Assembly: GCA_012184525.1 (NCBI GenBank)
Contig: WOFQ01000022.1
Location: forward strand, 186,001 to 250,000
Direction: 5' to 3'
DNA from: Xenoacremonium recifei
Taxonomy: Eukaryota; Ascomycota; Sordariomycetes; Hypocreales; Nectriaceae
DNA length: 64,000 nucleotides
Of the stretch, positions 32,965-43,701 are shown one piece after another. The notes under the pieces were generated by a model. It had not been told where the DNA came from. It did not search any database and worked only from the letters and a program-made list of their open reading frames with translations. Made by a program: the position numbers and the translations under genes. Position 1 is the stretch's first letter. Each line of letters begins with the position of its first letter.

Positions 32965-34359
32965 CTTGATGATTGCTTTTCTATTATGATCAAACTGGTT
33001 GACTCTCTTGTGTGATTAGGATATTTCGGAGACTTGTTTCACAACAGAGCGGACGAGATGCCACTTATATACACGTCGAGTAGGTCCCTCGTCATATACT
33101 AGGACCTTTCACTTTCTCTCTCAAATACCTCATCCCCCACGCCAAGAGTACAAGAAGCACAAAGTCGAGACGGGGACTCATGATGGTCCACTCGAAGGCA
33201 AAGGCTGACAGCAAGGTGCATAGCTAGAGATGCCCTACTGCAGACAGGAGGATCAGTGATCAGCGGTCCCCAGAGCTTAGCATTATCTTATCTGATCATC
33301 TGATCCTTTATTCTATGGATGAACATGCATGCCTCGGTTGCATTTAGTTCAGCCAGGGTGGTTTCAGCTCTCCACTATACTAAGGTCATGTAGGCGTGTA
33401 AATCCAGACAGCTGCAGGATGTTTATGGACTATGCTTATAGGCTTGTCTGAAGCAGGAAGTCAGTGTCATAAATATTTCCGTCATCGGCATCATCGGAGA
33501 GTGAGTGTCATGGCATCGATTTATCGAAATAAAACCCTCAGTCAAGGATTCAGAGTAGTCAAAAGTCTTCATGAGAAACTCTGTTATAGCCGACTTTGAA
33601 GGTAGTGGGCACGTTTACAGCCCGAATATTCCTCAAAAGTGAGACTGCTGTCTTTCTTGAGTGCTTTCTCTGTTATTCCAGATATTCTCGGGGATTCTTC
33701 CATGAGTTTCGACACCAAAGAATTCAAAACCTCGGCTGATTCTCAAATTGGGGTAAGTGAACACGCCACTTCATTCTTTCTAACAGACCATATTAACACC
33801 TCACGTGGGTCTTCCAACATCTTGGGTACAGGTCATCAGCTCGGCTGCATCGGCGGAGAATCTGGCCGGCTCCGAAGATTGCGAACGAAACACAAGGGGC
33901 GGTTTCGGAGGCTACAATTAGGCTTAATTTGCGGAGTATACTCTGTTTTTACTTCACGCCGTACTTTATAGTCCTAAATCGAAAGCCTTCTACTTTAAAT
34001 ATACATTTTGCCAGTGTTTCAAGTTAATCGAAGAGATAGGGCAAACCAGAGCGTCTTTCCCAAGATCTAGGTTTCTTTCATTTCCCAGGCATCAATGCTT
34101 GATCAAAGGCATTCATTCCCAGCACTTCGAATTTTCCATTCTATAAGGCTTCAGCCGTTTGCTTTGTCGCGTTTTTTCCACCTATGATATCCTTTCATTG
34201 GCTCTCGTTGTCATGGTGGGTATAGTCTTGCACGTGATGCCACACAATTCGCATGATTTTTTGCTGCAGCAAGTCAGCTGAAATCATACATAAATCTCAA
34301 GACTTGTAGATATCTCTCAAGGCTTTAGCTGTCTTGAATTTCAGAAAGGAAATTAAACC
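32965..34359. other. Divergent intergenic region, small CFEM / HET gene
   Basis: These 1.4 kb have no supported gene. The 110-codon frame at 33639-33971 starts with a hydrophobic stretch but has no family features. The DNA is AT-rich before the HET gene. Confidence 0.4.
33288..33304. promoter_or_regulatory. Iron-GATA site in a 17-bp motif shared with the other CFEM promoter
   Basis: TTATCTGATCATCTGAT is identical to 30844-30860. It includes one exact complement of ATCWGATAA (33288-33296). It lies 324 bp upstream of the small CFEM gene. Confidence 0.5.
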
Positions 34360-35568
34360 ATGTCTAAGTTACCCTATACTCATTTATATGCCGACGATGA
34401 CACATTCCGGCTGTTGGAGCTGAGCCCAGGATCGCCGGAGGACCAGATACGGGTCAAACTCATCGTGACGAGGCTCAGCAAGCAACCGCACTATGAAGCC
34501 TTCTCATATGTTTGGGGCTCTCTAGAGGATCGGCAAGTCATCCTTGTGAATGATTGCGAGATGCAAATCACCTTAAATCTATTCAGATTCCTCAAGGCGA
34601 TGCGAAATTCAGCCAGTCCGAGAGTTTTATTCGTTGACGCTATCTGTATCAATCAAATGGATTATGAAGAAAAGTCTTTCCAAGTCCAGATGATGGGGAA
34701 AATATATCAAAGCGCTGCAAGAGTTATTTCATGGCTTGGCCCAGGTACTCCCGAAACAGATGCATTGTTCGAAGCTACCAAACGTATATCAATCGAAGAT
34801 TATGACATCGACAAAAAAGAGTGGAAGAAGACAGCCTTCTCTGCAGACGAGCTGCTTTCTTTACGCGATATCCTCCATGAATTCATGCTGCGGGAGTATT
34901 GGAAGCGAGCTTGGATCGTCCAGGAATGTCTCCTGGCCAAGAACATCTCTTTCCGTGCCGGCGACAGTGAAGTTGAATGGGAAGAATTTCGGGCTGTCCA
35001 CATGATGCTTCTAAACAAAGATCCAAATATCAAGGGCTATACTTGGGGATTTGTGAACGATTTCATGACTCGATTTGATCACCTGGCATCAGAAAAATCA
35101 CAGATTGATAAGGAGTATCCCGTTCCGCTATCTCGTCTGATCAAGTCGTTCAACACCGTCGAATGTACCGACCCCCGGGATAAAATATTTGCGTTCTTCT
35201 ATCTTATCCGAGAGTCACGAGAAGGCTACCCAGGTCGTCTCTTTGTGGACTACAACATGTCAACGACTTCTCTCTACTTTCGAGCATGCTTCGCGTATCT
35301 CAACGATTGGGACACTGCCCGACCGCACAGGGTTCTCCCCGTTCTCAAGAAGATGTTCGGTATCACTTCAGAGGAGCTTTTAGATGCTTTGTTTGAGCTA
35401 GTCGACCCGATGGATTTGAAGAGTCCGACCGAATGGCTTGTTGGAGCGGAACAGGATGCTAAGGGGAGAAAGCTGCGAACAGAACGCACAGAGGGTTTCC
35501 CTTACATGGAGAGCCATTTTGCTGACTTCAAAACAATCGTTGAAGCCTTGGATGCTAGGGGAATGTAA
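34360..35568 (+). CDS. HET-domain (heterokaryon incompatibility) protein
   Basis: The protein has 402 residues in one exon. The HET domain covers about residues 15-200, with its signature blocks: FRLLELSPGS, YEAFSYVWGS, RFLKAMRN, LFVDAICINQ, QVQMMGKIYQSAARVISWLG, and then YWKRAWIVQECLLAK. RDKIFAFFYL at about 270 belongs to the second conserved part. No further domain is visible in the remaining 120 residues. HET proteins trigger cell death after nonself fusion, often together with an NLR or other sensor. An NLR gene lies 8 kb away, but a functional pair is only inference. There are no internal stops. Confidence 0.92.
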   Translation: MSKLPYTHLYADDDTFRLLELSPGSPEDQIRVKLIVTRLSKQPHYEAFSYVWGSLEDRQVILVNDCEMQITLNLFRFLKAMRNSASPRVLFVDAICINQMDYEEKSFQVQMMGKIYQSAARVISWLGPGTPETDALFEATKRISIEDYDIDKKEWKKTAFSADELLSLRDILHEFMLREYWKRAWIVQECLLAKNISFRAGDSEVEWEEFRAVHMMLLNKDPNIKGYTWGFVNDFMTRFDHLASEKSQIDKEYPVPLSRLIKSFNTVECTDPRDKIFAFFYLIRESREGYPGRLFVDYNMSTTSLYFRACFAYLNDWDTARPHRVLPVLKKMFGITSEELLDALFELVDPMDLKSPTEWLVGAEQDAKGRKLRTERTEGFPYMESHFADFKTIVEALDARGM

Positions 35569-36360
35569 TGGAGCGCAGCTCATATAACAATGATATTCTG
35601 AGACGCCTATTCAATCTCATACTCGCCAAGCCTCCTCGTTATGATAGATGAAGCACTTAAGAGACCAGCCCTCGAGGTGTCATGAAATCTTGATACCATG
35701 ACTTCCTTGGTAGGTGGTCCCAAAGTAGACATCGTGTGAAGCGTATATCCAAGCCAGTTGTATTTAGATCGTCACTTTTATCGTCGAACTCTTAATTCCT
35801 ACAGTGAACTAGATTGTCAAAGACTCCAACGAGGCACATTTTATTTTCGGCCAAATTTCACATTTTCCATTTTAGGTCGAATTTCTTCTTCTCTATATAC
35901 TATTCAGGAAGTAGGAATGATCCATCTCGCGACCCTCCTAATACCATGCCTCAGCTTGAGAGCTGAACCAACTCCAAAGACAAGCTTCATTTGAATATCA
36001 CGAATATTCCTCAGCGACTACCATATATCAAGAAACCCAAGCCGTCCCTCTAACCAAGTTACACCGAAGTCTTGTTCAAATTCTCCCAACTCGGTCTTCG
36101 ATGCTTCGAGCACATGGCGGGCTGATCCGGAACCTTCGGCCCCGCACTCGGCCATCCCACCACGAGAAGGCGGGGAGAATGCTGATTAATCCAAAGACTT
36201 GGACGGATTGATAAGTTGATGCCATAACGGGATTGGATGAGGCGAGTGAACTTATTAGCTACAACATCTGTCGCTTGAGCGGAGCTGAAGAGTTTCGCCC
36301 TATCATAACACCTGTTGATACCCTCAACCTTCAGCCTCAAACCTCGAGATTGTCCTCACC
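35569..36360. other. Intergenic, nothing identified
   Basis: These 0.79 kb run between the HET gene and the DsbA-like gene, both on the plus strand. The first half is AT-rich. A CT-rich stretch ending in CCTCACC directly precedes the ATG at 36361. No gene seen. Confidence 0.4.
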
Positions 36361-37032
36361 ATGACCCGTTTCAAGATCACCGTCACCTCCGACACAGTCT
36401 GCCCCTGGTGCTATGTCGGCCGCAAGCAACTGCAAGCCGCCGAACAGCTCTGGGCGACACGCCATCCCAACTCCGGCGACACCTTCGCCGTCAGCTACCA
36501 GCCCTTCCAGCTGAACCCCAACTGGCCACGAGGCCCAGGGTCTAGCACGCCCAAGCAACAGTACTACCTCGACAAGTTCGGCGCCGAGCGTACGGCCATG
36601 ATCCACGAGCGCTTGTCGCAGGTCGGGCGCTCCGTGGGCATCGACTTCAAGTACGGCGGGAAGACGGGCAACTCGCGGGATTCGCATCGGCTGGTGAGGT
36701 TGGCGAGGAAGTATGGAGGTGAGGCCGAGCTGAAGGCACTGGATGGGCTGTTCGCGGCATACTTTGAGAAGGAGGGCGACATCACCGACTATGCGACGCT
36801 GAAGGATATTGCTGTAAATGCGGGAATCCCAGCCGAAGAGTTTCAGAAGGCGATTGTCGACAGCGATGACTGCGGGCCGGAGGTCGATAAGGATGTGATG
36901 ATCGCCCAGGCCAATGGCGTCTCGGGCGTGCCAGACTTTGTCATCCAGGACCGCTACCACCTGCCCGGCGCAAATGATCCTGAGAGCTTTGTCCGTGTTT
37001 TCGAGAGGATCAAAGCGGCGGAGGGAAATTGA
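36361..37032 (+). CDS. DsbA-like (FrnE-type) thioredoxin-fold oxidoreductase
   Basis: The protein has 223 residues in one exon. The N-terminal strand ITVTSDTVCPWCYVGRKQL carries a CPWC active site at residues 14-17. The helical insertion, NSRDSHRLVRLA, GVSGVPDFVI with its cis-Pro, and a closing PESFVRVFERI follow the family pattern (2-hydroxychromene-2-carboxylate isomerase/DsbA superfamily, FrnE group). Length is normal. There is no signal peptide, so it is probably cytosolic; the substrate is unknown. Its stop lies only 30 bp from the stop of the convergent PLD-like gene, so the transcripts must overlap. Confidence 0.92.
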   Translation: MTRFKITVTSDTVCPWCYVGRKQLQAAEQLWATRHPNSGDTFAVSYQPFQLNPNWPRGPGSSTPKQQYYLDKFGAERTAMIHERLSQVGRSVGIDFKYGGKTGNSRDSHRLVRLARKYGGEAELKALDGLFAAYFEKEGDITDYATLKDIAVNAGIPAEEFQKAIVDSDDCGPEVDKDVMIAQANGVSGVPDFVIQDRYHLPGANDPESFVRVFERIKAAEGN

Positions 37033-37062
37033 GTTGGCAAGGAGCCAAGACGACGGCGGGCT

Positions 37063-38535
37063 TTATGAGGAAGCGGTGTCAGACTGAAAGTATACCTCGG
37101 TACGCTTCTCAAGCACATCCTCCCATAGCTTGCGACCCTCAAAGGCTGGCAGGTAGAACAATACACCTAATTCCTGACTCGTCCACCAACTCGCTCTGTC
37201 CATGTTCCCAGATCCCAGGACAAGGTACTCATCATCCACCAAGGTCATCTTGAAGTGGCTGACCACAGGCTCATCATCCATGCCCCGTCTCGTATCTAAT
37301 TGGCTGTAGTAGAGGATCTCAAGATTGCCAAGTGGCAGCGGCTGGGCTTCGGGGTCGCTTTGCCGTGGTCTTGATCGCAGCTGCTGATACTGCTTGACGA
37401 AGGCACGAAGGCACCATTTCGTGGTAGTCCCACAAGACACGAGCTGCTCCAGCGACATGACTCCTTTGCTGGTGCGAACCTGGACATCCACGCCTCTTGA
37501 GACAGCCTCTAGTAGCGCCTCGACAACGGGCCATGAAGTGACATTCGGTGTCACGATGGTGATGCGTTTTTGGGCGTTGGCGAAGAGGGTGAGCAGAGCG
37601 GCATTTAGCGGCGTCATGGGCGGGTTGTACTGGGAGAGGAAAGGGAAGAAACTGAAGCGCGGATTGCGATGGTGAGGAGACGGCAACAAGATCGTTGGCA
37701 CGGATTCGTTGGGCGCAAAACTGAACGAGCGGGTAGCCGAATCCTCATCGCTGCTGTCGTTCATGGGTGACTGGCTGGTGATCGTGGTCAGGGCATGCCC
37801 ATCAGACGCAATTGCCTGGGTCGAGGTGACGAGGTTCGCGGGTGTGCTCCTTATTGCGTTGCCATCTCTCTCTATACCCCAGACTCTTTGGTAGAAGGCC
37901 AGCAGTCGATCCACAATGTCTCCCTCGACTTCGATGCAGCCCTCGAACCACCTCTCCCAGCTGACATTGCAACTCGGCACCCACGCCCTCTGGCCATCCA
38001 CAATGACGAATTTGGGATGCACGATACTAAAAGGCGTGAAGAAGAGACTCTTGACTGTGAGTTCGATCCCTCCTCTCTTCAACGGCTCCTCATCTGGCAA
38101 ACCCAGCTTCGGCCACTGTGCGGGCGGGTAGACGTAGCCATCTCGCGACGAAGTGTGGAAGAGCTTCTGGAAGAGGCCCCAAGATGAAAAGCCAATGGTG
38201 ATTTTAAGGGGATCCTTCACGTTTGATTGTACGCGCGACAGTGCTAGCTGGAGGAGAGCTTCGCGAATGCCGTCCAGAGAGGGCGACGCCGCCCAGTAGC
38301 AGGTGATGAATTGAACAGAGTGCTTTGCGCTGAGAATGGCCGGCAGCAGAGCTCGGGTGAAGATGGTATGTCCTGTGCCGACGTAAAGAGTCTTGGGATT
38401 GCTCGTGGTGATGAGCGAGTCGATGTTGCCGACGTGGTGGTTTGGGAAGTCATCCTTCTGCTGATAGCGGTGGTCTTCCAGCAGCTGCTTCCAGGGCTCC
38501 ACGAATGAGGCGGGGAACTCGGGTCGAGCGGTCAT
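37063..38535 (-). CDS. Phospholipase D-like (two HxK motifs) protein
   Basis: The protein has 490 residues in one exon. It has two HxKx4D motifs: HPKFVIVDG (His173, Lys175, Asp180) and HFKMTLVDDEYLVLGSGNMD (His427, Lys429, Asp434), the second with the usual GSxNxD-type continuation GSGNMDRAS. The two halves form one active site in the PLD superfamily. There is no PX/PH or C2 domain and no signal peptide, unlike classical PLD1. The family includes phospholipases, cardiolipin synthases and nucleases; the substrate is not clear. It converges with the DsbA-like gene. Confidence 0.9.
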   Translation of the reverse strand: MTARPEFPASFVEPWKQLLEDHRYQQKDDFPNHHVGNIDSLITTSNPKTLYVGTGHTIFTRALLPAILSAKHSVQFITCYWAASPSLDGIREALLQLALSRVQSNVKDPLKITIGFSSWGLFQKLFHTSSRDGYVYPPAQWPKLGLPDEEPLKRGGIELTVKSLFFTPFSIVHPKFVIVDGQRAWVPSCNVSWERWFEGCIEVEGDIVDRLLAFYQRVWGIERDGNAIRSTPANLVTSTQAIASDGHALTTITSQSPMNDSSDEDSATRSFSFAPNESVPTILLPSPHHRNPRFSFFPFLSQYNPPMTPLNAALLTLFANAQKRITIVTPNVTSWPVVEALLEAVSRGVDVQVRTSKGVMSLEQLVSCGTTTKWCLRAFVKQYQQLRSRPRQSDPEAQPLPLGNLEILYYSQLDTRRGMDDEPVVSHFKMTLVDDEYLVLGSGNMDRASWWTSQELGVLFYLPAFEGRKLWEDVLEKRTEVYFQSDTASS

Positions 38536-39100
38536 TTTGCTGGGTAGCGGAGGCTATGAACCTATAGAAGCAGGTTTCATCATAAGTAGAGAGCTTGTAT
38601 TTCCTGCGAGAGTGAAGTTGGAGGTCGGGGGTTGCAGGGAGATGAAGGAGTAAGATTGCACCGCCTTCCCAGGCCTGTCCGCGCCTCAGACGGAGTACGT
38701 AATCGGGCCAATGCGTCACAAAGCCGTCCGAGAAGCCACACACAAACCCCGACAACCCCAAAATTATAATTATTGCAGAAGTAGGCATGATGAGTGTCGT
38801 GTACATGAATTTCAGGCCTTAAGACGAGAGAGCCTGTCGCTACGAGCTTCATGTCCGGAAATCAGGCCCTCAGAGTATAGCTACGTACGCGAATGCAACA
38901 ACTTCGAAAACCAGAACTCTTTGAAACTTTGGTCGATCGCCACTCAACCTCGGAGGAGGTTGTCAGTAAAAAACAAATTGGAGGCCATTCATCAAACGAC
39001 CGGGCTTTTACGGTGAATAGCACCCCTAAAGATGTCCTCGTCGTGTCTGGATCGGTTACTATAGGGTAAGTCAGAAATTCTGCTGTAAACCATACCCTCT
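38536..39100. other. Intergenic, nothing identified
   Basis: This is upstream DNA of the PLD-like gene, passing into the repeat array at about 39.1 kb. The frames here overlap on both strands without family features. Confidence 0.4.
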
Positions 39101-39995
39101 CCCAGTGGGATGACGAATCCTTCGGAGCGACAAAAATGCTGTGAAGACTGAGTATGTGTTCAACAACCACCCTCCACCTGTGGATATATCAGCACATAAG
39201 CGATGGGATCGATTTCACGTGGCAGGTTCATGGAGAAAAGTGAGGAAGAAGACTTAGAATGTCCTAAAATTGCTGTGAAATACATCAGGTCTCTGTCACG
39301 GGATCCGCTATTCCTATTTAGTACACAGTCCTTGGTGGGGAACGAAGACTTGTGAGGTACTAAAATTGCTGTGAAGAGAAACAATATTAATTACAGGCTG
39401 TTGTGAGTTGGGGATGAAGGCTCAGGAGGGTCTAAAAATGCTGTGAAGGAAACTGGATAGCCCCCACACCCCCTCTTGAGCCAAGGGTCCCGAAGAAGTA
39501 CTGATAAATTCCTGGTGAGTTTTTGGGAACCTAACCTCAATTTTAAGTAGACCTGGTAGTATCGGTCTCTTGATCAAGGTGTAGCAGCTCTATGAAAAAT
39601 GTCTAGGTATGCGTATCACAATGACATACAGCTGTGCCTATCACACAACACCAACTATATGTCAGGACTAGGATGCAATTGCACCCTTCAAATCACTTAG
39701 AGGGACTAAAAATGCTGTGAAAAAAACCCCTGTGGAGTTTCCAGCGCATGACAGATGTAGGACATGGATTTCACTGGTTGGATTCCGAGCGCAACCATGG
39801 TTGGTGCCCTGGGACGAAGCCTTGAGAGGGTTTAAAAATGCTGTGAAAAACTGAGGCTCTGCGTGAGCCTCTTGATCAATGTTTGGCAGCTCTATGACCT
39901 ATGCAGACAACAAGATAAAATATACCTGTGCTTGTCACACACTCCCAACTATATGTCAGGACGGGAATGCGATTTCACTTTTCTAATCACTTCCA
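39100..39995. repeat. Degenerate repeat array with core CTAAAAATGCTGTGAA
   Basis: A 14-16 bp core occurs six times on the plus strand: 39132-39145, 39264-39279, 39360-39375, 39432-39447, 39706-39721 and 39832-39847. Most copies are preceded by a weaker block resembling GGGAYGAAGNCTTGAGAGGG. Spacing is irregular (72-274 bp). A second layer is a unit of about 130 bp present at 39571-39705 and 39868-39995, sharing CAACTATATGTCAGGAC. On the minus strand the core reads FTA[IF]L. No open frame joins the copies. The array ends at the 3' end of the transporter gene. Confidence 0.75.
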
Positions 39996-42770
39996 AGTCA
40001 AAGGCCCAAACGTTTCACCGTCAGCAACGGTGCGGATCGGAGTTCCCATTCCATCAGCAGTGTTATCACTGATGCTGTTGCCCCACCAATTCAGCTCAAC
40101 ATTTGCATATGACAAGCAGAAGTAGATCAGAAGAGAGGTGATTGCAAGGCCAGCATTGAGAGCAGCTGACAGAAGATAGTTGTACTTCGCCCACCAATTG
40201 AAGTAGTACCTCCGCAGGTAATACTGAAAAACAAGGCCGATGACAGCCCAAGGCATATAGTTTCCTGCCGTAGCCGGTGGAATCGCGCTCACCGAAGCCA
40301 TAATGACTGGAATATGGATCTAGAAAGGCGTATAAGCATCATTGTTCATGAGTCTTGCAAAAATAGACACACCTTGGAATAAATTCGGCCAGGGAAACGA
40401 CGGTCCAGGCCCCAAACAATCACAGGCAAAAGAGCCCCAATCAAGAAGAAGTATAACATGGGGTGAAACATTGAACCGCTGCTGAATAACTTGGACGGAC
40501 CGATCAACCCCCAGAATGTCATGCTGGATTTGTATGCGGCTGAGATTGGGCATGTCAACTGCAATACCATCGTGTTAGCAATCTTCCCAAGATCTCCGGG
40601 GAAATTTTATGAGAATCGAGCACCTACATTTCCACTCGCATCGTCTGTACAGATTCCTGCCACGTTGGCCAGGGCCCAAACGTTGACTCCTGTCTGCACC
40701 ACACAATTGACCAGCATCCCGATGCATTGAGCCGCAAAGACACTTCGAGGAGGAATTTTCTGAACAACTTTCATCAGTTCTGGGTGAGGGAGCCCGCTTG
40801 AGGACGCGCACTTACCATGTAATGCCCAATTTTCATATCTCGAAGAATTACTGCTGCAGTGCCAGTAGTCGCAAAAGTCATGATCTTGAAAATTGCAGGG
40901 GCAACGATCTTTCCTGACCAAATATAACCGCCAATCAATACAGCGAGGATGTTGGTGGATGCTGTAATGTTGCATATGGCAGACATGATACCATTAGGAA
41001 TAATGATGACCGCGTTGATGGCTACGCTTAGGATCACCCCCCACCAAGGAAGGCCGGTGTTGAAATATTCAACGAAAAGGATCGCAAGTCCTATACATAT
41101 AGCCAGCGTAGCAGCATACCACCAAACGGGGACAGGCTTATATTTCTTCATTAGCTGTGCACAAATCTTGTTAGTCATTGCTTTAAGATTCGAATTTTCG
41201 CTCATCCTGACCTTGTCATGAATATCTTCGTCCTCGCTGTTGCTAAATCCTCGGCTGAAAGTCACTCTAAGACCTTTCCATATTTCTTTGCCGTGGAACA
41301 GCGTTGAGTGGACGATCAAAGCCACCATGACACCCAGTCCGAGACCATAGGCCAAGACCGAAGTTGTAGATAGGAAAATGGGAGAATATTCGTGATACGC
41401 TTCAACGTTCAGTGTATAATCGTCGTTGATCACCCGGCTGACATTGTAACTGGATCCTTCGTCGTCTTCAGCGTCCGCTCATTTGCGGTTCAAACATTCT
41501 CAAAGACATACCGGTATTGTCCCAAAGCCCAGAGGACGAGAAGGGGAAGTACAAGCCGTACCAAACATTACTCCAATGAAGAGCAGGAGAGATTATCCAC
41601 AAGAAAAGGACCATGCCAAACGCCGTGTTCAAAAGTGCCCATGTTGGTACGACCAATGGCGAGTCGTTGTAAGCGATCACTTGATTCCAGTCTAGGGTCA
41701 AGGGTATCAAATCCATCCCCGAAGATGCCCCAAAAACCTGGTTGAGAACGACATTGTTCGGTGCGATCCTAGAAGAAACCATGAATTAGAAGTTGTGCCA
41801 AAAAACTTTCAGTAGACGATCTAACCAGGTAACCCAAGCGAATGCTGTCAATCCCGTGAAGAGATAGCCAGGGATAACTTGATACGCTGAAGCAATCGCA
41901 AGAGCGATCCAGAAGAACCTCATTTGCCCAATCTTCCATCCATTCGCTAGCAAGTCATCGAATCTCTTGGTATGCATGCCCGTTAATAGCGAGCAGGTCG
42001 GAAGAGCAGAAGGCCAAACGCAATAGGAAGGCTTCACGAGGATGGCATAGCATAGTCCGGCCAGTCCAATAGAGAGACATTGTGTCGTGAAGATGAACAT
42101 GAATCGATATCCTGCAGACACGGGAATACCGAATTCCTTGATCATTGCAGTCCAGACATAAGCCGAAACACCTCCACTGTCATATGTGTTGGAAGCAATT
42201 GACATGATGGCAATGAGAGTCTGCTCCTTTCTATTGAAAGGGCCAGGGTTCAAAGTAAAATTCCGCCCGAAAAGCGTCCAAGTAGTTGTGGGTAGGATGC
42301 GTGCGAGTAGTTTGCCTGCAGGCAGGGACACAATAACAACGAGGAAGCTAGAAAGAGAAACTAGGCACAATGAGATCCTGCAAACACACAACAGACGCCG
42401 AGGCAGACTTACTGGGAGGATTGTGCATGTTGAAGAATTGGTTCATGCCGCTCATGATAATAGTAAACAAGATGCCTAGCGTCCAAGCTCTGAACGTGTC
42501 AACAGGCAAATCCTCGTCGATGGGCAGAACCGAGGCCCGAACTTCCGGATACTTGCTGTTGCGGATTCACGTTAACAGAGTGCCAAATCTCAATACCGAA
42601 GGCTAGACCTACGATTGTTCAAATTCTGTACTAGTTCCGACGAGGTCGTCTCTGGCAGGCAGGTCGGTGGTCTCTTCATCGGCGATTCTCGAATGACCGT
42701 CCTTTTCTGGCCTGAGCTCGCCTGAATCTCTCGGAACATCATCGTGTGATTGAGAATTGGTGACCGCCAT
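39987..42770 (-). CDS. Oligopeptide transporter, OPT family
   Basis: There are eight exons: 42770-42613, 42555-42413, 42360-41826, 41768-41512, 41456-40816, 40759-40628, 40558-40373 and 40319-39987. The product is 794 residues, a normal length. An acidic soluble N-terminus is followed by about 14 hydrophobic segments. Family hallmarks are MSGMNQFFNMHNPP, SNTYDSGGVSAYV, GTPI before the C-terminus, a YNVSRV loop, an Asn-rich PNGIMSAICNITASTN block, and the closing NWWGN and NTADGMGTP. OPT proteins import small peptides, glutathione or metal-peptide complexes with protons at the plasma membrane. It is the first gene of a block rich in peptidases and amino-acid enzymes. All seven introns are 46-76 nt with consensus ends. 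The stop codon sits at the edge of the repeat array, but the C-terminus is intact. Confidence 0.93.
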
Positions 42771-43701
42771 TGCTAGGAAAGCAGCAAGCTGCAAGGTATT
42801 GAGAGGAACGAGGTCTAAGAGAAAGATGTCATGTCATCGAGAGCATGGGCACCGACCCTGAATATATCCTGAGCGAAGGACTCGCATGGTTCGAGCCGTA
42901 ATCGACCTTCTACCTGCGCAACTCCGAGTTTCTCGGTGCCCAAGGCCGCGGATAACAAACAAGATGCTGGGGAAAACTCAGTGGCAATCATCCAAATGGC
43001 GGACTAGTCGTGGCCTGGAGCCAAAACTATTAGCCAAGCAAAAGTGTCCAACTACATGTTCCAGACCTCCGCAGATAACGCTTGTCCCCTTCTAGTCATC
43101 GAGACCGCCCCTCAATGATTGGCCCCCTTCCACCTCTCCGGGGTCTCACCACGACACGAACAGCGCAAGATGAGCCGCACAACAGTGGCGATGGTCTTAT
43201 CACAGAGGTGAAATCCAAGGCGGCTATTATCGCCTCGGAGCGGATAGATAGGTATCTGGAGATTCCGCGATAGATTCTCTAACTAGTGACCCTTTCAGGT
43301 CGACGAGAACGCATGCGCAATGCTTCAGTGACAAAACTTCTAAACCCTTGTCCGCACCTAGTAGCCATTTGACTTATAAGATAAGACAACCGATGGGATG
43401 AGTTTGAGATAGTGATCAGGATCTAGACACAGTGACAAAGTCTGTCCAAACTTCCAGATAATTTCTATACAATCGGCCGTTCCCAATCAGGCCAACGTAC
43501 GTTTGCGTCATCATTGCAGTGGAGAAATGAAGAGCTTGCGACCAGTGTTACTTTATCATCTGCTCTGGGTTTGCTAATGAGATATGCGGTTGAGGCTGGC
43601 TCGGGACCTTGGCATTACAGGCTGTTGTTGAGATGGTCAATCAAACACATGGCGCTTCGACGGGGCTTTTATTTTGTACTATGTTTTAGACATTGCTACC
43701 T
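42771..43701. other. Intergenic, upstream of the OPT gene
   Basis: These 0.93 kb have no supported gene. An AGATAAG (HGATAR nitrogen-GATA type) lies at 43380-43386, but this short motif is common by chance. Confidence 0.4.
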
